Source: Rebecca billardiae RCC1528
Taxonomy: Eukaryota > Haptophyta
DNA length: 64,000 nt
Assembly: GCA_965240325.2 (NCBI GenBank)
Contig: OZ251245.1
Coordinates: 1,302,001-1,366,000 of the forward strand
Reading direction: 5' to 3'
The number at the start of each line of letters is the position of its first letter. Within the stretch, counting starts at the first letter, position 1. The notes beneath the pieces were generated by a model. That model did no database searches and was not told the origin of the DNA. It worked only from the letters and a program-made list of their open reading frames with translations. Of this stretch, positions 10,478 through 22,200 are shown piece by piece. The translations under genes and the position numbers were made by a program.

Positions 10478-11481
10478 TCACAAGCAGGGCAGCATGCGCG
10501 CGAGCCAGCTGCCCTGCTGCGGCTTCTCAGCAGCGCGTGCACCGCCGACTGACTTGCGGTGAGTCCGCTGGTACGCCGCGCGCTCCTGGTCGATGGCGGG
10601 CTTCCGCGCCGGGTCGAGCAGGCTGTTCACGAGCGAGGCGTACTCGTACTCGTACCGCGCGAGGTCGTCCGCCTTCTTCTTGAAGACGGGCTCGGGCATG
10701 CCCATGCGGTCGCACGCCAGCGCGCGCTTGGCGTCGACCGACGGGCCGAGCCGGCGCAGCATGTGAGGGAAGTCGGACCAGGTGAACGACTTCATCATCT
10801 CCTGCTCGACCGGGCGGATCTCGTCGCGCTCGAACGCCCGCATCAGCTTGGGCAGCGTGTCCTCCTCCTCGTCCAGCAGGTGCGGCTCGATCAGCTCGCG
10901 GAATGTTCGGAGCTCCGGCTTGAGCGCGGCGCACGCGGCCGGCTCGCTCGCGGCCGCGACGAGCTTGTTGAGCGCGGTGAGGCTTGTGCTGAGGGCGCGG
11001 TGGTCCGCGACTATGTTATCGATGATCTCAACGCGCTCCTGCACCTTGGGGAAGAAGAGGCTGCGAGGTCGCAGGGGCGGGCGGGCGGGCGCCGCGACGG
11101 TGAGCGCACGCGCGCGCGGCCGAGCTCGCCGGCCGCGGCGATTCCAGCGGCGCCGTGGGGGCGGGCCCGCGCGCACTCTTCTTCGTGGCGGTGGTGGTGT
11201 ATGATGTATTCGGCCACGCGCGCCCACCACGCCACCAGGTACTCGTGCTCCCACGCCTCGACCGCGGCGGCGGCCGCGAGGCGCGCGACCACCTGCATCG
11301 TGTCCTCGAGGTCGGCGCGGATCGCGTCGTGGGAGAGGACCCAGCCGTTGTCCTTGGGCGCGGCCCAGTCGTTCCGCGGCTCCACGCGCCACTCCCGCTC
11401 GACCGGCGCGCTCTGGTGCTGCAGCGACGGCGGAGCCGCCTCGTTGGGCTTCGGGAGGCCCACCTCGAACTGCTCCCCCAT
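10478..11481 (-). CDS. Hemerythrin-like HHE domain protein, two exons
   Basis: CDS complement(join(10478..11060, 11177..11481)), 295 residues, ATG at 11481. The intron of 116 nt (donor GTGCGC) joins HHHRHEE to DLFFPKVQE in frame, rebuilding the His/Glu metal-binding helix of the domain. A His in LSHDAIRADLED (about residue 50) and the HHHRHEED cluster (about 96-103) form the first half. DHRALSTSL (about 120) and EPHLLDEEEDTLPKL (about 155-170) form the second, giving the expected HxxxE/HHE arrangement for a diiron or other cation site. The Lys/Gln-rich C-terminus has no signal or membrane segment, so it is probably cytosolic. HHE proteins sense or carry O2, iron or NO; the exact role cannot be read here. 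Confidence 0.85.
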
Positions 11482-11815
11482 CCTGGCTGCTTGACTGAGT
11501 TGTAAGTTGTTGCTGTGTGCAGTGGCGCAGCGCGCGGCCGCGCGCTGCGCCGCTTGGCGAGCGCGGGTCTCCGGATGCAACGACGTGGCTTGTGATTGGC
11601 TGCTCGCTGCAAGGCGCGTACAGCGCGCCGAATCGCGGGCCGGAACAAGGGGGTTCTGATTGAACCCCCTTGGCCGGAACAACCGAAAGAGTCCGCGAAA
11701 GCGCATCCGTTGATGAATATGCTGTGCCCTGATTTCGATGACGCTCGCTCATATTCGTCGTTGAAAAAGCGCTTGGCCGCAATGCCGCCCGCATGCGCTT
11801 ACGGCGCGCGCGGCC
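11482..11815. promoter_or_regulatory. Promoter region of the HHE gene, with an 11-bp hairpin
   Basis: A 334-bp gap between the HHE start and the PAQR stop. It contains an inverted repeat at 11646-11672 (arm CAAGGGGGTTC, 5-base loop, exact complement). No other signal was identified. Confidence 0.4.
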
Positions 11816-14431
11816 CTACTGCAGCTTGGAGCAGTCGACGCCGGCGCGCACGAGCGCGCCGAGCACAACAGGCATGTAGAGCGCGTCCCACAGGTGCGCG
11901 CCCGCGATGCCGACGTGCCACAGCTGGTGGCTGTGCCCCCACACGTCGAAGCGGCCGGGCGCGAGCCGCTCGGGCCACTTGGTGACGTAGAAGACGAGCG
12001 CCGTGCCAAAGGAGAGGTACGAGCCGAGCACGGAGCCGAGCACCGGGCCGTGCTCGCCCACGCCCCCCAATGCGTACATGAGCGACGCCTGCGGCAGCAC
12101 GTTGCACACGCTGAACACGAAGACCATGCCGAGCACGCGGTGCGCCTCCTTGGCCGCCGAGAGCGTCACGGTCACGGACACGCAGCACGCGCCCGCGGCG
12201 AGCATCCAGAACATGGCGCGCCGCTCGGCGGTGGTGCACATGAGCGCGGCGTACCCGAAGCGCAGGCAGTACGCGTACATCCCGACGCAGATGAACGTGA
12301 AGTCGAGCTTCCACCACAGCCGGTAGTGCCGCATCGACTCGTTGTAGAAGGTGTGCGCGAGCGCGGACGCGAGCAGCTGCGAGGTCTGCAGCGCGGCGGC
12401 GAAGGCCGAGGCGAAGCGCAGCTCGGCGGGCGCATCGGCGAGGTGCCGCGCGTGCACCGCGGCGTACGCCGCGGGCAGCAGCACCGCGGGCAGCAGGTGC
12501 GTCCACACCGCCACCGTCTGGTTGTGCAGCGCAAACAGAGACGCGCCGTTCTGCCGCGCGCTGAAGTTCTCGCGGTACCCCGAGAGGATGTACTCCTCCT
12601 CGGGCATCCACTTGAGCTCCTCCACGCGTACGAGCGGCGGGCACGCCCACGCGCTGCGCGCCGCCGCGCCGCCGCGCTCGCGCCGCCGCGTCGGCGCCGC
12701 GTCGGCGCGTGCGGGCGCGCGCGCGGGCGCTGGCAGCGCGAGCTCGGCGGCCTCGACGCTCGACGCCCTCGGCGGATCGGCGGGGCGCGCGTGTGGGCTG
12801 GCCGCGGCCGAGCTCAGCCGCTGCAGGCGCCCCGCCCACACCCGGTCGATCGGCGTGTTGCCCGTCGCCGACTGCGACATGACGAACTCGAACGTGCGTG
12901 AGCCGCGCACGTGCGCCGGGCTGACGGCGAGTGCGTCCGCGTGCGAGCCGCCCCAGCGGCTGGGGATCGGTGCGGGGAGCACGGCCCCCGCGCGGCCGCT
13001 GCCCGCGGAGGAGGTGCTGCTGGAGCGGCGCGGCGTGGGCGGGGAGAGGTGCACACGCGGCCAGCTCGAGCTCAGCTCGCCGCCCGGCGCGGCGCTCGCC
13101 GACGCGGCGCGCGGATGGCGGCTGGGCAGCGGGTCAGTGAGGCACACGGCTTGGGGCAGCTGCAGCTCAGGCAGGATGCTCACGCGCACGCCGCCCGGAC
13201 CCAGGGGGGCGTCGTCGAGGTCGCGGCGCTCGGCGCCGACGGCCTCGGCCGGGCGCGCCGACGCCTCAGCTCGCGCGCCCGCAGCGCTCGGCAGCGGCTC
13301 GAGCGGCGGCGCGGCGGCCGTGCGCGCCGCGCCCGCCTGCGCCTCCTGACCGTCCGGCGCGGGCTCGGCCCCGTGCGCGGCCCACTCGAGCGCCGCCGCG
13401 CGCGCCGTCATGCGCGGCGCCACGAGCCACGCGTGGCACAGCTCGTCGACCAGCGCCAGCACGTCGACGGTGTGCGCGCCGTGCCGCCACGCGCCGCTGA
13501 GCGCCGTGCGCGCGTAGTACGCGCGCTGCGCGGCCGAGAGCAGCCCGGAGGCGACGCGCACGGGGTGGACGGCGTTGCGCACGGCGGGCTGCTCCATCAC
13601 GCGGTCGTACATCGTGTCGAACACTGCGCGCGCCGCGACGAGCCGCGCGTGCGCCGCCTTCGCGATGAAGAGCGCCGTGGGCGCGTACAGCGACAGTGCG
13701 TACAGCGAGGGCCACGGCTGCGGCCACGGCCCGTCCGCGCTCGCGTACTGCACGCTGGGCACGGCGTGGAGCACGTGGCGCACGGCGGGCAGGCCGGTCG
13801 AGCCGATCGCGATCGCGCCAAGCCCGACCAGCGCCATCGAGTACGCCGCGGGCAGCTCGCCCTGCAGCAGCGCCATGTCGACGAAGGCGGCCATGCCCCA
13901 CGTGGATGCGTGCGAGATGAACGCGACACCCGGCAGGTTGGCGGCGGCGTACGCGAGGAGCCAGCCGTCGAGGCGCGTGAGGAAGGTCTCGTCGGCGTAG
14001 AGGGCGAGCTTGACGAAGAAGAGCACGTTCGCCACGCACACCGCCGTGCGTAGCCCCACGTCCAGCGCGGACGCCTCGCGGAACCACGCGGACACCATCG
14101 ACACGAGCACCGCCACCAAGTAGATCAGGATGGCCTGCTTGGCCTGCTCGACGCGGTGCTCGGCGTTGACGCGCGCGAAGCACATGTCGCGGACGGGCTG
14201 CGCGACGGCCTTGCGCACGAGCCGCTCCCAGTTGGTGACGGCGCTCTCGCCGGCGCGCGCGCTCGGCTCGCACGCGGTGCTGCGCGGCGGCGAGAGCGAA
14301 TACAGCGCTGAGCCGTGCGACGAGAGCGGCGAGCTCGACGCCATCGACGGGTCGGTGAGGGTGCTCTGGGACATAGGGGTCCTATTGACCGAGCTGATGG
14401 GCGCGTTGGAGGGCGGCATCCTGGAGCCCAT
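11816..14431 (-). CDS. PAQR (progestin/adipoQ receptor, hemolysin III-like) seven-TM protein with a long N-terminal membrane extension
   Basis: A single open frame of 871 residues from ATG 14431. The C-terminal about 270 residues are a clear PAQR domain: ENFSARQNGASLFALHNQTV followed by WTHLLP (start about residue 621), AHTFYNES with its His, the conserved Asp in WWKLDFTFIC, and GHSHQLWHVGIAGAHLWD near the end. These are the family's zinc-site positions, linked to ceramidase-like or receptor activity in a membrane. The first about 320 residues are unusual for the family: several hydrophobic spans (for example ILIYLVAVLVSMVSAWF near residue 100), then about 270 residues of Ser/Pro/Ala-rich linker. 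Two fused genes are possible, but no stop or clear splice site separates them. Confidence 0.88.
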   Translation of the reverse strand: MGSRMPPSNAPISSVNRTPMSQSTLTDPSMASSSPLSSHGSALYSLSPPRSTACEPSARAGESAVTNWERLVRKAVAQPVRDMCFARVNAEHRVEQAKQAILIYLVAVLVSMVSAWFREASALDVGLRTAVCVANVLFFVKLALYADETFLTRLDGWLLAYAAANLPGVAFISHASTWGMAAFVDMALLQGELPAAYSMALVGLGAIAIGSTGLPAVRHVLHAVPSVQYASADGPWPQPWPSLYALSLYAPTALFIAKAAHARLVAARAVFDTMYDRVMEQPAVRNAVHPVRVASGLLSAAQRAYYARTALSGAWRHGAHTVDVLALVDELCHAWLVAPRMTARAAALEWAAHGAEPAPDGQEAQAGAARTAAAPPLEPLPSAAGARAEASARPAEAVGAERRDLDDAPLGPGGVRVSILPELQLPQAVCLTDPLPSRHPRAASASAAPGGELSSSWPRVHLSPPTPRRSSSTSSAGSGRAGAVLPAPIPSRWGGSHADALAVSPAHVRGSRTFEFVMSQSATGNTPIDRVWAGRLQRLSSAAASPHARPADPPRASSVEAAELALPAPARAPARADAAPTRRRERGGAAARSAWACPPLVRVEELKWMPEEEYILSGYRENFSARQNGASLFALHNQTVAVWTHLLPAVLLPAAYAAVHARHLADAPAELRFASAFAAALQTSQLLASALAHTFYNESMRHYRLWWKLDFTFICVGMYAYCLRFGYAALMCTTAERRAMFWMLAAGACCVSVTVTLSAAKEAHRVLGMVFVFSVCNVLPQASLMYALGGVGEHGPVLGSVLGSYLSFGTALVFYVTKWPERLAPGRFDVWGHSHQLWHVGIAGAHLWDALYMPVVLGALVRAGVDCSKLQ

Positions 14432-14859
14432 GCGCGCGGGTGTTCGCCGCGCGAGCGGGTCGTCGGTGGCCGGGCCGTGCCAGTCGGGCCAGTCAGCTGC
14501 CTCGGCCCTCCCTCTCGGCGCGCTTTTGATCAGTGCTACTCCAGTACTCGCTTCCTGCGCACTCCGGACCCGGGCGACTGATGCTGATGCGCATCTTTGC
14601 AGCTGGTTGGGTCACTTTCCGTACAGTACAGCACCGAGCTGTTTCACTCAGAAGAAGAGACGCACACAGCTCAGGCAGGCTCGGCTGCGAATAGCATGTA
14701 GCCTCGGCACAGTACCCATCATAATGTCCGCCGATCCTGATCACACTCCAACAGAAGCAGTACTACAGTAGCAGTACTGTACATTGTGTCATCAGTGTCA
14801 TGGCCACCTGAACGGCCCGACGGTCTCGGAACTGGCCCGACTCGGTGTGCCGCCTGCGG
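14432..14859. other. Intergenic: PAQR promoter and F-box/RCC1 3' flank
   Basis: 428 bp between the PAQR start and the RCC1-protein stop. It has moderate GC and a repeated CAGTACTGTA-type stretch near 14755-14780. An 18-base motif AGAGACGCACACAGCTCA at 14656-14673 recurs exactly at 60697-60714. No gene was seen. Confidence 0.4.
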
Positions 14860-16380
14860 CTAGCAGGGCCCGGCGCCGGGAGAGTCGCCGGGCGTGGTGT
14901 GCAGCACCGCGCGCAGCTGCTGCAGGCGCGTGGGCGCGCATAGGTCCGTCAGCCCCGTCGGGCACCCCACCCAGTCCCGGCAGCGCCCGAGGCCGAGCGC
15001 GGCTGAGCTCGGCCCGCACGAGCGCACGGCGCCGTCCGCCGTCACAAACAGCGCGTGCGTCGCGCACAGCGAGCAGCTCAGCACGCGGTGCGGCGAGAGG
15101 CTCTGCGCGTCCGCGGCGGTGGCCGGCCCGTTCCACCCGAGGATGTGCACGCTGCCGTCCACGCCGAGCACTGCGCTGCTGCGGTGACCGGCGACCGCGC
15201 GCGCGGCGCGCACGCCCGCGAGCGCGCCGAGCACGCGCACCGGGCTGACGCGGTCGCGCTCGTCGCCCAGGCCGAGGCAGCCGTACGTGCCGGCGCCGAA
15301 GGCGTGCACCGCGCCCGAGTGGTCGACGACGAGGCTGTGGTCGTGCCCCGCGCTCACGTACACGGCGCGCACCCCCGCGAGCGCCTCGATGCGCTCGGGC
15401 GCCGTGCGGCCGCGGCCGTCGCCGTGGCCGAGGCAGCCGTGCAGCCGGTCGTCCGCACCGCACGAGTACACGGCGCCGCACGCCGAGAGCAGCAGCGTGT
15501 GCGTCTCGCCCGCGCCGGCGCCGGCGACGCGCACGCCGTCGAGGCCGGCGACGCGGCACGGCGTGCTGCGGAAGTTGCCCGCCTCGCCCAGCCCGAGCTG
15601 GCCGTACCCGTTGAAGCCCCAGCTGAACGCGACGCCGGCCGCGCTGATCGCTACGCTGTGCGCGCCGCCCGTCGCGATGCACACGACCATCTCGTCGCGC
15701 AGCCCGGCGACGGGGGCGAACGAGGCACGGTCCTTCGTGTCCCCGTGCCCGAGCTGGCCGAGGTAGTTCCGCCCGCTCGCGAACACGCGGCCGTCGTCGC
15801 CGAGCGCGAGCAGGTGCGAGACACCCGCCGCGACCGCGCGCATGCGCACCGCCGAGAGCGACGCGACGCGCGTGGGCACGCAGACGGCCGAGCGGAGCAG
15901 CTCGGGGTGGCCGAGCGCGGGGAGGCCGGCGTTGTGCTTGCGCCCGCCGTCGACGAAGACGAGCGTCTCCCCCCACGTGTGCATCGCGCCGTCCGCGTCC
16001 ACGCACGCGCTCAGCGCGTTCCAGTGAAGGCTGTTCCCCGCGGCCGCGACCGGCCGCGCGTGCGCGGAGGCGAGCTCGAGCACGCGCTCGCGCGCGAGGA
16101 GCTCCTCCGTCCACGTGCTGGCGCTCGGAGGCAGTGTGGGTGGCAGCGCGCTCGCGTGCCCGCGGACACGGGCCCGCGCGCGCAGCGCGTGCTCGACCGG
16201 CGAGCGGCCGCCGGGCGCGCCGCGGAACAGGCGGCCGGCCGCGTTCGCGTTCGCGACGTCGCGCGGCTGGTCGAGGAGGAAGATGATGCGCTCGACCACT
16301 TCGGTGGGCAGGGAGGCGAGCTCGAGCGCGGCCGTCGCATCGGCGGCCGGCCGCGAGCGCGGCGTGCGGCGTGGGCGCAT
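14860..16380 (-). CDS. F-box/RCC1-repeat (beta-propeller) protein
   Basis: A single exon of 506 residues. ATG at 16380 was chosen because the frame's upstream start is a TTG. Near residues 22-52, LPTEVVERIIFLLDQPRDVA resembles an F-box helix pair. From about residue 120 to the end there are RCC1-type blades, for example VAAGVSHLLALGDDGRVFASG, NYLGQLGHGDT, IATGGAHSVAISAAG, WGFNGYGQLGLGE and VSAGHDHSLVVDHSGAVHAFG. The expected product is a substrate-recognition subunit of an SCF ubiquitin ligase, or a guanine-exchange-like scaffold. The protein ends without a tail after the last blade. No nuclear localisation signal stands out beyond the basic N-terminus MRPRRTPRSR. Confidence 0.88.
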   Translation of the reverse strand: MRPRRTPRSRPAADATAALELASLPTEVVERIIFLLDQPRDVANANAAGRLFRGAPGGRSPVEHALRARARVRGHASALPPTLPPSASTWTEELLARERVLELASAHARPVAAAGNSLHWNALSACVDADGAMHTWGETLVFVDGGRKHNAGLPALGHPELLRSAVCVPTRVASLSAVRMRAVAAGVSHLLALGDDGRVFASGRNYLGQLGHGDTKDRASFAPVAGLRDEMVVCIATGGAHSVAISAAGVAFSWGFNGYGQLGLGEAGNFRSTPCRVAGLDGVRVAGAGAGETHTLLLSACGAVYSCGADDRLHGCLGHGDGRGRTAPERIEALAGVRAVYVSAGHDHSLVVDHSGAVHAFGAGTYGCLGLGDERDRVSPVRVLGALAGVRAARAVAGHRSSAVLGVDGSVHILGWNGPATAADAQSLSPHRVLSCSLCATHALFVTADGAVRSCGPSSAALGLGRCRDWVGCPTGLTDLCAPTRLQQLRAVLHTTPGDSPGAGPC

Positions 16381-18211
16381 GTGATGAATCGGGTAGCTGA
16401 TGTGCGCGAGGTACGAGGGTTGCCGGGCGGCCAAGCGGTGTTTTCGTCTGCGAGTGCGTCACAAGCTCGCGGCTCAGGTCCACTCAGTTCGACGAGGAGT
16501 CGCGACGACGTTCGGGCATATCCAAGATTGTCCTTCGATCCTCGTCAATACCACGCGTGCTAATTTTCAGCAGGCGGGCAGGTGCACTTCGCACTGGGGG
16601 GATGCATCGTTTCGATTACCTTTGCGGCTATCCATACCGCGGGCGGGTGCTAGCCCGCCAGATCAAACACCCAATTTTCAGTGACTTTACTCACTTTCCC
16701 ATCTCGCCGGTCACGGAGCGGTTCTGCGAAGTCGCGGCCCCTGGGCTCCGACACCTCAGATTTTTTAAGAAGGTGGGTTGGTTCATCAGTCCTGACGTTG
16801 CTTACAGGTATTTGATTATAGGTAGTGGTACCTCGGTTAAAACATTGATGATGATTGGCGCGCTGCATTGGCCATTGGCATTCGGCACTGCTGACGAACA
16901 ACTGCACTGCCTGGGTAAGGTGCGGTATTGGGGTTAATTGCCTAAGGATTATAAACCCTTCAAATGCTACCCATCATCATAAGAGCTTCAGCTTGACGTT
17001 AGCAGCAAGCGAGATCGGCTATCTCCGTACTGTATGATAACTCCGTTGAGACCATCCCGATAATTCATCAGCAGTTCCATAATCATATATGATGATTGGG
17101 CGCTGCCGATACCTCGAATCTGGAATTGGTAGGGAAAACACTCGGCGAAATAAAATTGCTCAGCGGCGTGCTCGGCGCCGAAACGATACCAGTGCTTACG
17201 TTCACACACCCCCAGCAACCCCGGCCGCCGAACTGCGCGCCAAGATTCCTCCGTGATCGTGCTGCCGTCCGTCGAGTGACCTTGCGCGAGATGTCGACCA
17301 GTGTTGACGCTGTCATGAGTGAGCGGCGCCGCTGGAACGCAGAGCAGCCACATGCAGCGCGAGTGTCACTCAGTGTGCGGCGGACAGGCGGTGCGGCCGT
17401 GGGTACAGTGTAACAGTCCCGTACAGCACGGGCCTTGTAGCTTGACTCATTCTATGATTTAACGACACAGGTAGGACGACGCGGGTCTCCTGATTCGTCG
17501 GCGGCAGTGCCCGATCGTCGACACGAAGTCGGCGTTGGTGGCAGAGCATAGCCTGCACCGCGATCGTAAAGCTTGAGCGCGGCCTTGTCAGCTGCTGGAG
17601 CGCGATCCACCTGCGCTGCGCGGCTCGCATGGCCCTGCTGACTATCGGAGAATTGTGGCCACAGTTGAATTATTATAATAAATATAATGAATTGCTCCGA
17701 TCCGCCCGCTTACTCCGCTTAGCGAGTGCGCCACTCCGCACTCGGTCCTCGGCGCTCGGCACCCAGGACTCGGCCGTGTCGCTTCGCCGGCTGTAGAGTG
17801 TAACTGCCAGTCATCGGTACTACTACTAGCCAGCCCGGAGCCTGGTAATCCGCGGGTCGCCGGAGGCCGTCTCGGAGGAGTGAGGGCCCATCAACTATCA
17901 AGCAGCGCCGCCAGCAGGCGGATTTTCATCTCGCGGATCCGGATCGTCGATCGTGACTACGTACTACGCTATATATATATATACGGCATCTGACGCAGGA
18001 CGATTGGCGGATCCGTAGACGAATGTCAATAATGAGGTAGTAGTCGGTAACTACTCGATGAACGCGCCGCCACTAGGCACTACCCGTAACCCGACGACTG
18101 ACGACTCAGAGTCCCTACACGACCCGCGGACCGGACTCACTCGCGAACTCACGGTTGACTGAATATCTGAATATATGTATTAATTAAATGTCGTAGTCCG
18201 TCGACGGCCGG
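16381..18211. other. Gene-poor interval, lower GC
   Basis: About 1.8 kb between the F-box/RCC1 gene and the receptor gene's stop. Composition is far less GC-rich than the genes. Short frames on both strands (for example 16557-16937 + and 16988-17353 -) have no recognisable motif. A TA-rich microsatellite-like stretch lies near 17970-17982. I see no gene, RNA or element that I can name. Confidence 0.45.
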
Positions 18212-19195
18212 TCAGGCCGGCTGCGGCGTCTCCGCCGCGCCCTGCTGCGCTCGGCTCGCCGCCGAAGGCGTGAGCGCACGAGGCGCGGGGCTCGGCGGCG
18301 CGCGCTTGAGGCTGCCGCTGCCCCCGAGCAGGCCGAGCACAGACTGGCCGACCCCGTGCCCAAAACTGCGGCCGCCGACGGTGGCGGCGTCGGCGGGCTC
18401 GTGCGCGCCGTCGGCGCGGGCGCGCGGCGACGCGGACGCCGGCCCTGGCGTGCGCGGCTGCCACCGCCGGCTCCGGTGGCTGCGGCCGGAGCTGCTGTCG
18501 CCCGCCTCGGGGCCGATCCGCGCGCGCGCGCCGCCCCTTCTCGCCAGCAGCTCTGGCAGCCCGAGGGAGAAGCCGAGGCCGCGGCCGGCGCCGTCGTCGC
18601 CCTCGGCGCGGCGCATCGTGACGAGCGTGCGCTCGAACTGCTCGGCGAGCGAGGGGCGCTTCTGCCCCTGCTCGGAGGGCGGCGAGCCCGAGCGCTGCGT
18701 GCCCCGCCGGTGCCCCGAGCTGCGCGTGAGCCGCGCGCGCACGCCGCCCATCAGCTTGCCGCCGCGCACGCCCGTGCTCGTGACGCGCGGCTCGTCGCCG
18801 CCCGCCTCCGACGCGCCGCTCGCGCGCCCGCGCTGCTTGTGCACGGCGCGCCGCCGCGCCTCGAGCTCCTCGAGCCGCTCGATCATCGAGCCGAAGAGCT
18901 CCGCGGGGAACACGCCCTCCCTGTCCGCGCGCACCAGCCCCTGCACGCGCTGCCCCGACGGGCTGAGCGCGTTGTGCAGCGCCAGCGCCCACAGCCCGAC
19001 CACCATGTCCACGAGCAGCGGCTTGTCCGACACGTGCGAGAAGTCGCCGTCGAAGACCTGCGCGCAGGGGCGCGCGCGGCGCGCGGCGCGCGGCGCGGGC
19101 GGTGGGCGGCGGGCCCGCCGGCTGCCAGCTCGGGCCGAGGCCGCGCGCGGCCGCGCGGCCTCGGCGGTCTGCCGGCCGCGTGTGGGGCTCGGGCT

Positions 19196-19230
<35 letters not shown>

Positions 19231-22200
19231 CGGCGCGCGAGGGTGCGCGCGGCCGCGCACGTGTATGGCGTCGTGCCACCAGTCCTGCTGCTCGTCGCTC
19301 AGCACGACGAGCGGCTGCTCGCCGCCGTCGGCCAGGAACATCCGCGCCGTGCCCGCCGTCGCGAGGTGCGCCCACTGCTCGAGCCGGCACCAGCCGCGGC
19401 GCGCGTAGCTCTGCACGTCGCAGCGCGCGCCCGAGTCGTGGTGTGCGCACGGCGGCGCGACGACCACAAAGTAGCGCGCGGCGGAGGCGTACGTGGCGAG
19501 CGAGGAGATCGAGCCGAGCTTGAGCGCGTCGTTCGCCTGCGGGATCGAGAAGTAGTCCATCTGCCGGCGGCACGGGCCGGGGGCGCGTGCGTGCGCTCTC
19601 GCGTCGGTGCACAGCTCGCGGGAATCTGACGTCTGACGTGACGGCGGCGCGCGCGCGCGGCCGAGCGCGCGGGCGCGCGCGAGGCGCGCGCGCCGTGTGC
19701 GCACACCCAGACGTGGAGCTCGTTGGGGTGCAGGTCCTCGCGCACGCAGAGCGCGTGCAGCGCGCGCAGCACCGCGGGGTAGTGCACGCCGTCCGGGTCG
19801 GGCTCCGCATCGCCCAGCCACTGCGAGCGAGCGCACGGCGCACGGCGCACGGCGCACGGCGCACGGCGCACGGCGCACGGCGCGGCATGGCGGCGCGGCC
19901 GCAAAGCGCGCGGCCGCGCGGGCGGGGGAGGGCGCGCCGTGTGAGCACCGAACGCGCGAGCGCGCGCCGCCCGCGTGCCACGCACCTGGTGGCTGACGAA
20001 CACCACGCTCTTCCGCTCCGAGAAGTCGGCGAGGTGCTGCGCCGTGTCGATGAATAATAAATCGCCGCGGTCGCGCGCCTCCTCGTGCGACAGCAGCCGC
20101 CCGTGCGCGCGCAACGCCTCGAGGCGGACGAGGGCGGCGGGGAAGCGGAGGCGGTTGATGAAGCGGGTCGCCTCGATGATCCGCTCGTCCTGCTGCCGCC
20201 GCAGCACCTCCTGCGAGCGCAGCACCTTCTTCACGCGCGCCCACGCGCGGTGGAGTCCGCACGCACACAGCAGCACGCCCACGAGACACGCGGCGACGAT
20301 GATCAGCGTCATCAGCTGCCGGGTGAGCTGCTCGAGCTCCGCCTCGCGCCGGGAGCGCTCGGCGTCGTCGGAGGCGCCGTCGGACTCGTCCTCCCCGCCG
20401 CCGCCGCGCCCGCCCTCGCCCGCCTCGCCCGCCTCCTCCGCCGAGCCGTCGTGGGGCGGCAGCGCGCCCCCGTCCGCGTACAGGAACGGCTGCGCCAGCG
20501 CCCACGCGCCGCCGCTGAAGGTGCCCACGCGCGGCGCGGCGAGGGCGGGGACGGGCGCGGCGGGGGCGGAGACGAGGCGCAGGTTGAGCAGCTCGAACGC
20601 GCTCGCCCCGCGCGCGCGGTCGCCCTTCTCGTCCAGCGCCACCGTCCCCGTCAGCCCGTCGAACCCGCCCTCCGCCAGCAGCCGGCCCCACCAGCGCCCG
20701 CCGCCAAAGTCGACGCGCCCGTCGGCCGCGCGCGAGGCGTTGCACGCGGCGAGGGCGACGGTGGCGACGGCGTCGTACGCGAAGGCGTCGATGGCCTCGA
20801 GGGGCCACGCCTCGAAGAAGTCGGGCTCGAGCGCCGCCTCCGCCGGCACCAGCTGCCGCAGCTCGGGCGTGTCGAAGCCGCCGCTCGCCCAGCCTCGCGC
20901 AAACGACTCCCAGCGCGCGGACCCCGGCACGCCGCCGAGCGCGCGCACGTTGGCGGCGCCCGCGACGGCGCGCGCGAGCTCGGGCTCGTCGGCGAGCGCG
21001 ATGAGCTGCGACGCGCGCAGCGCGCCGCTGAACACCCAGTGGTGCGTGCCCGCCGCCGCGCCCCCCGCCAGCCCGTGCGCCAGCGCCGCGTGCAGCAGCG
21101 GCCGCAGCGCCGAGGCACTGACCACCGCGACCACAAATCGAACGTCCGCGGCAGCGAGCCTCGCCATGGCGGCGTCGAGGCCGGCGGCGTCGGACGGCTC
21201 GAAGGGGGCGCGGACGAGCGCGATGCCGAGGTCGGCGCAGTGCACCGACAGCGCCTCGGCGTACCCCTGCCCGTACACGTTGCTCATGAACGCCACGCCC
21301 GCGCGCCGCGCGCCCGAGGCCCGCAGCCAGAGGGCGAGCGCGTACGCGGCCGCCTCGTCCGAGGGGATGGTGCGCGCGAAGGTCGGGAGGTCGTCGGCGT
21401 TGGAGAGCGTGGGCGAGGTGGAGCGGTGCGAGACCTGCGGCATGCCGTCGATCGCGGCGAGCTGCGCCACCGCCTCGCTCACCGCCGAGCGGCTCGCCCC
21501 CACGAGCGCGCCCCAGCCCCTGCGCCTGCCCTCCAGGTACGCCTCCAGCCCGACGATGGGCGATGCGCGCGTGTGCCCCAGCCCGAGCTCGATGCGCACG
21601 TCGCAGCCGGCGGGCGCGGCGGCGGCGAAGGCGGGGACGTACGTGCCGTTGCGCCCGTTGAAGTGCATCGCCGCGAGCTGCGCCGCCATCATCGCGCTGC
21701 GCGACGTCGTGTCGCTCGCGCTCTCGCCCGCCCAGCGGCCCAGGAAGCCGACGCGCAGCAGCGTGCCGCGCGCGCCCTCCTCGGCCGGCTGCGTGCGGCC
21801 GGCGGCGAAGGTGAAGGGGGGCGGCGGGTCGGTGGAGGTGGCGGAGGCCTGCGGCACGCCGTTCACGTACGTCCCCGCCTGCCGCAGCCGCAGCAGCGCG
21901 TCGCCCTCGCCGCCCGCCTCCGCGACCACGTTGCCCAGGTCGTACGGAACGGCCTCGGCGCGCCGCCCGCCCGTGTCAGGGTCAAACGCGACGCGGCCGG
22001 TGAGCCCGTCGTACTCGAGGGCGGAGAGCGCGGCGAGGAGGGCGGGCGGCGAGGCGGGCGTCGCGGTGCTGCACGCCGCGACGCCCAGCGCCACGCCCGC
22101 GTCGTACGCGAACGCGAGCAGGTCGTCCTGCGCCGAGACGCTCCTGTTGGCGCGCGCGGACGGCGGCAGCGCGCCGCCGAGCGCCTCGCGCGGCGCGGCG

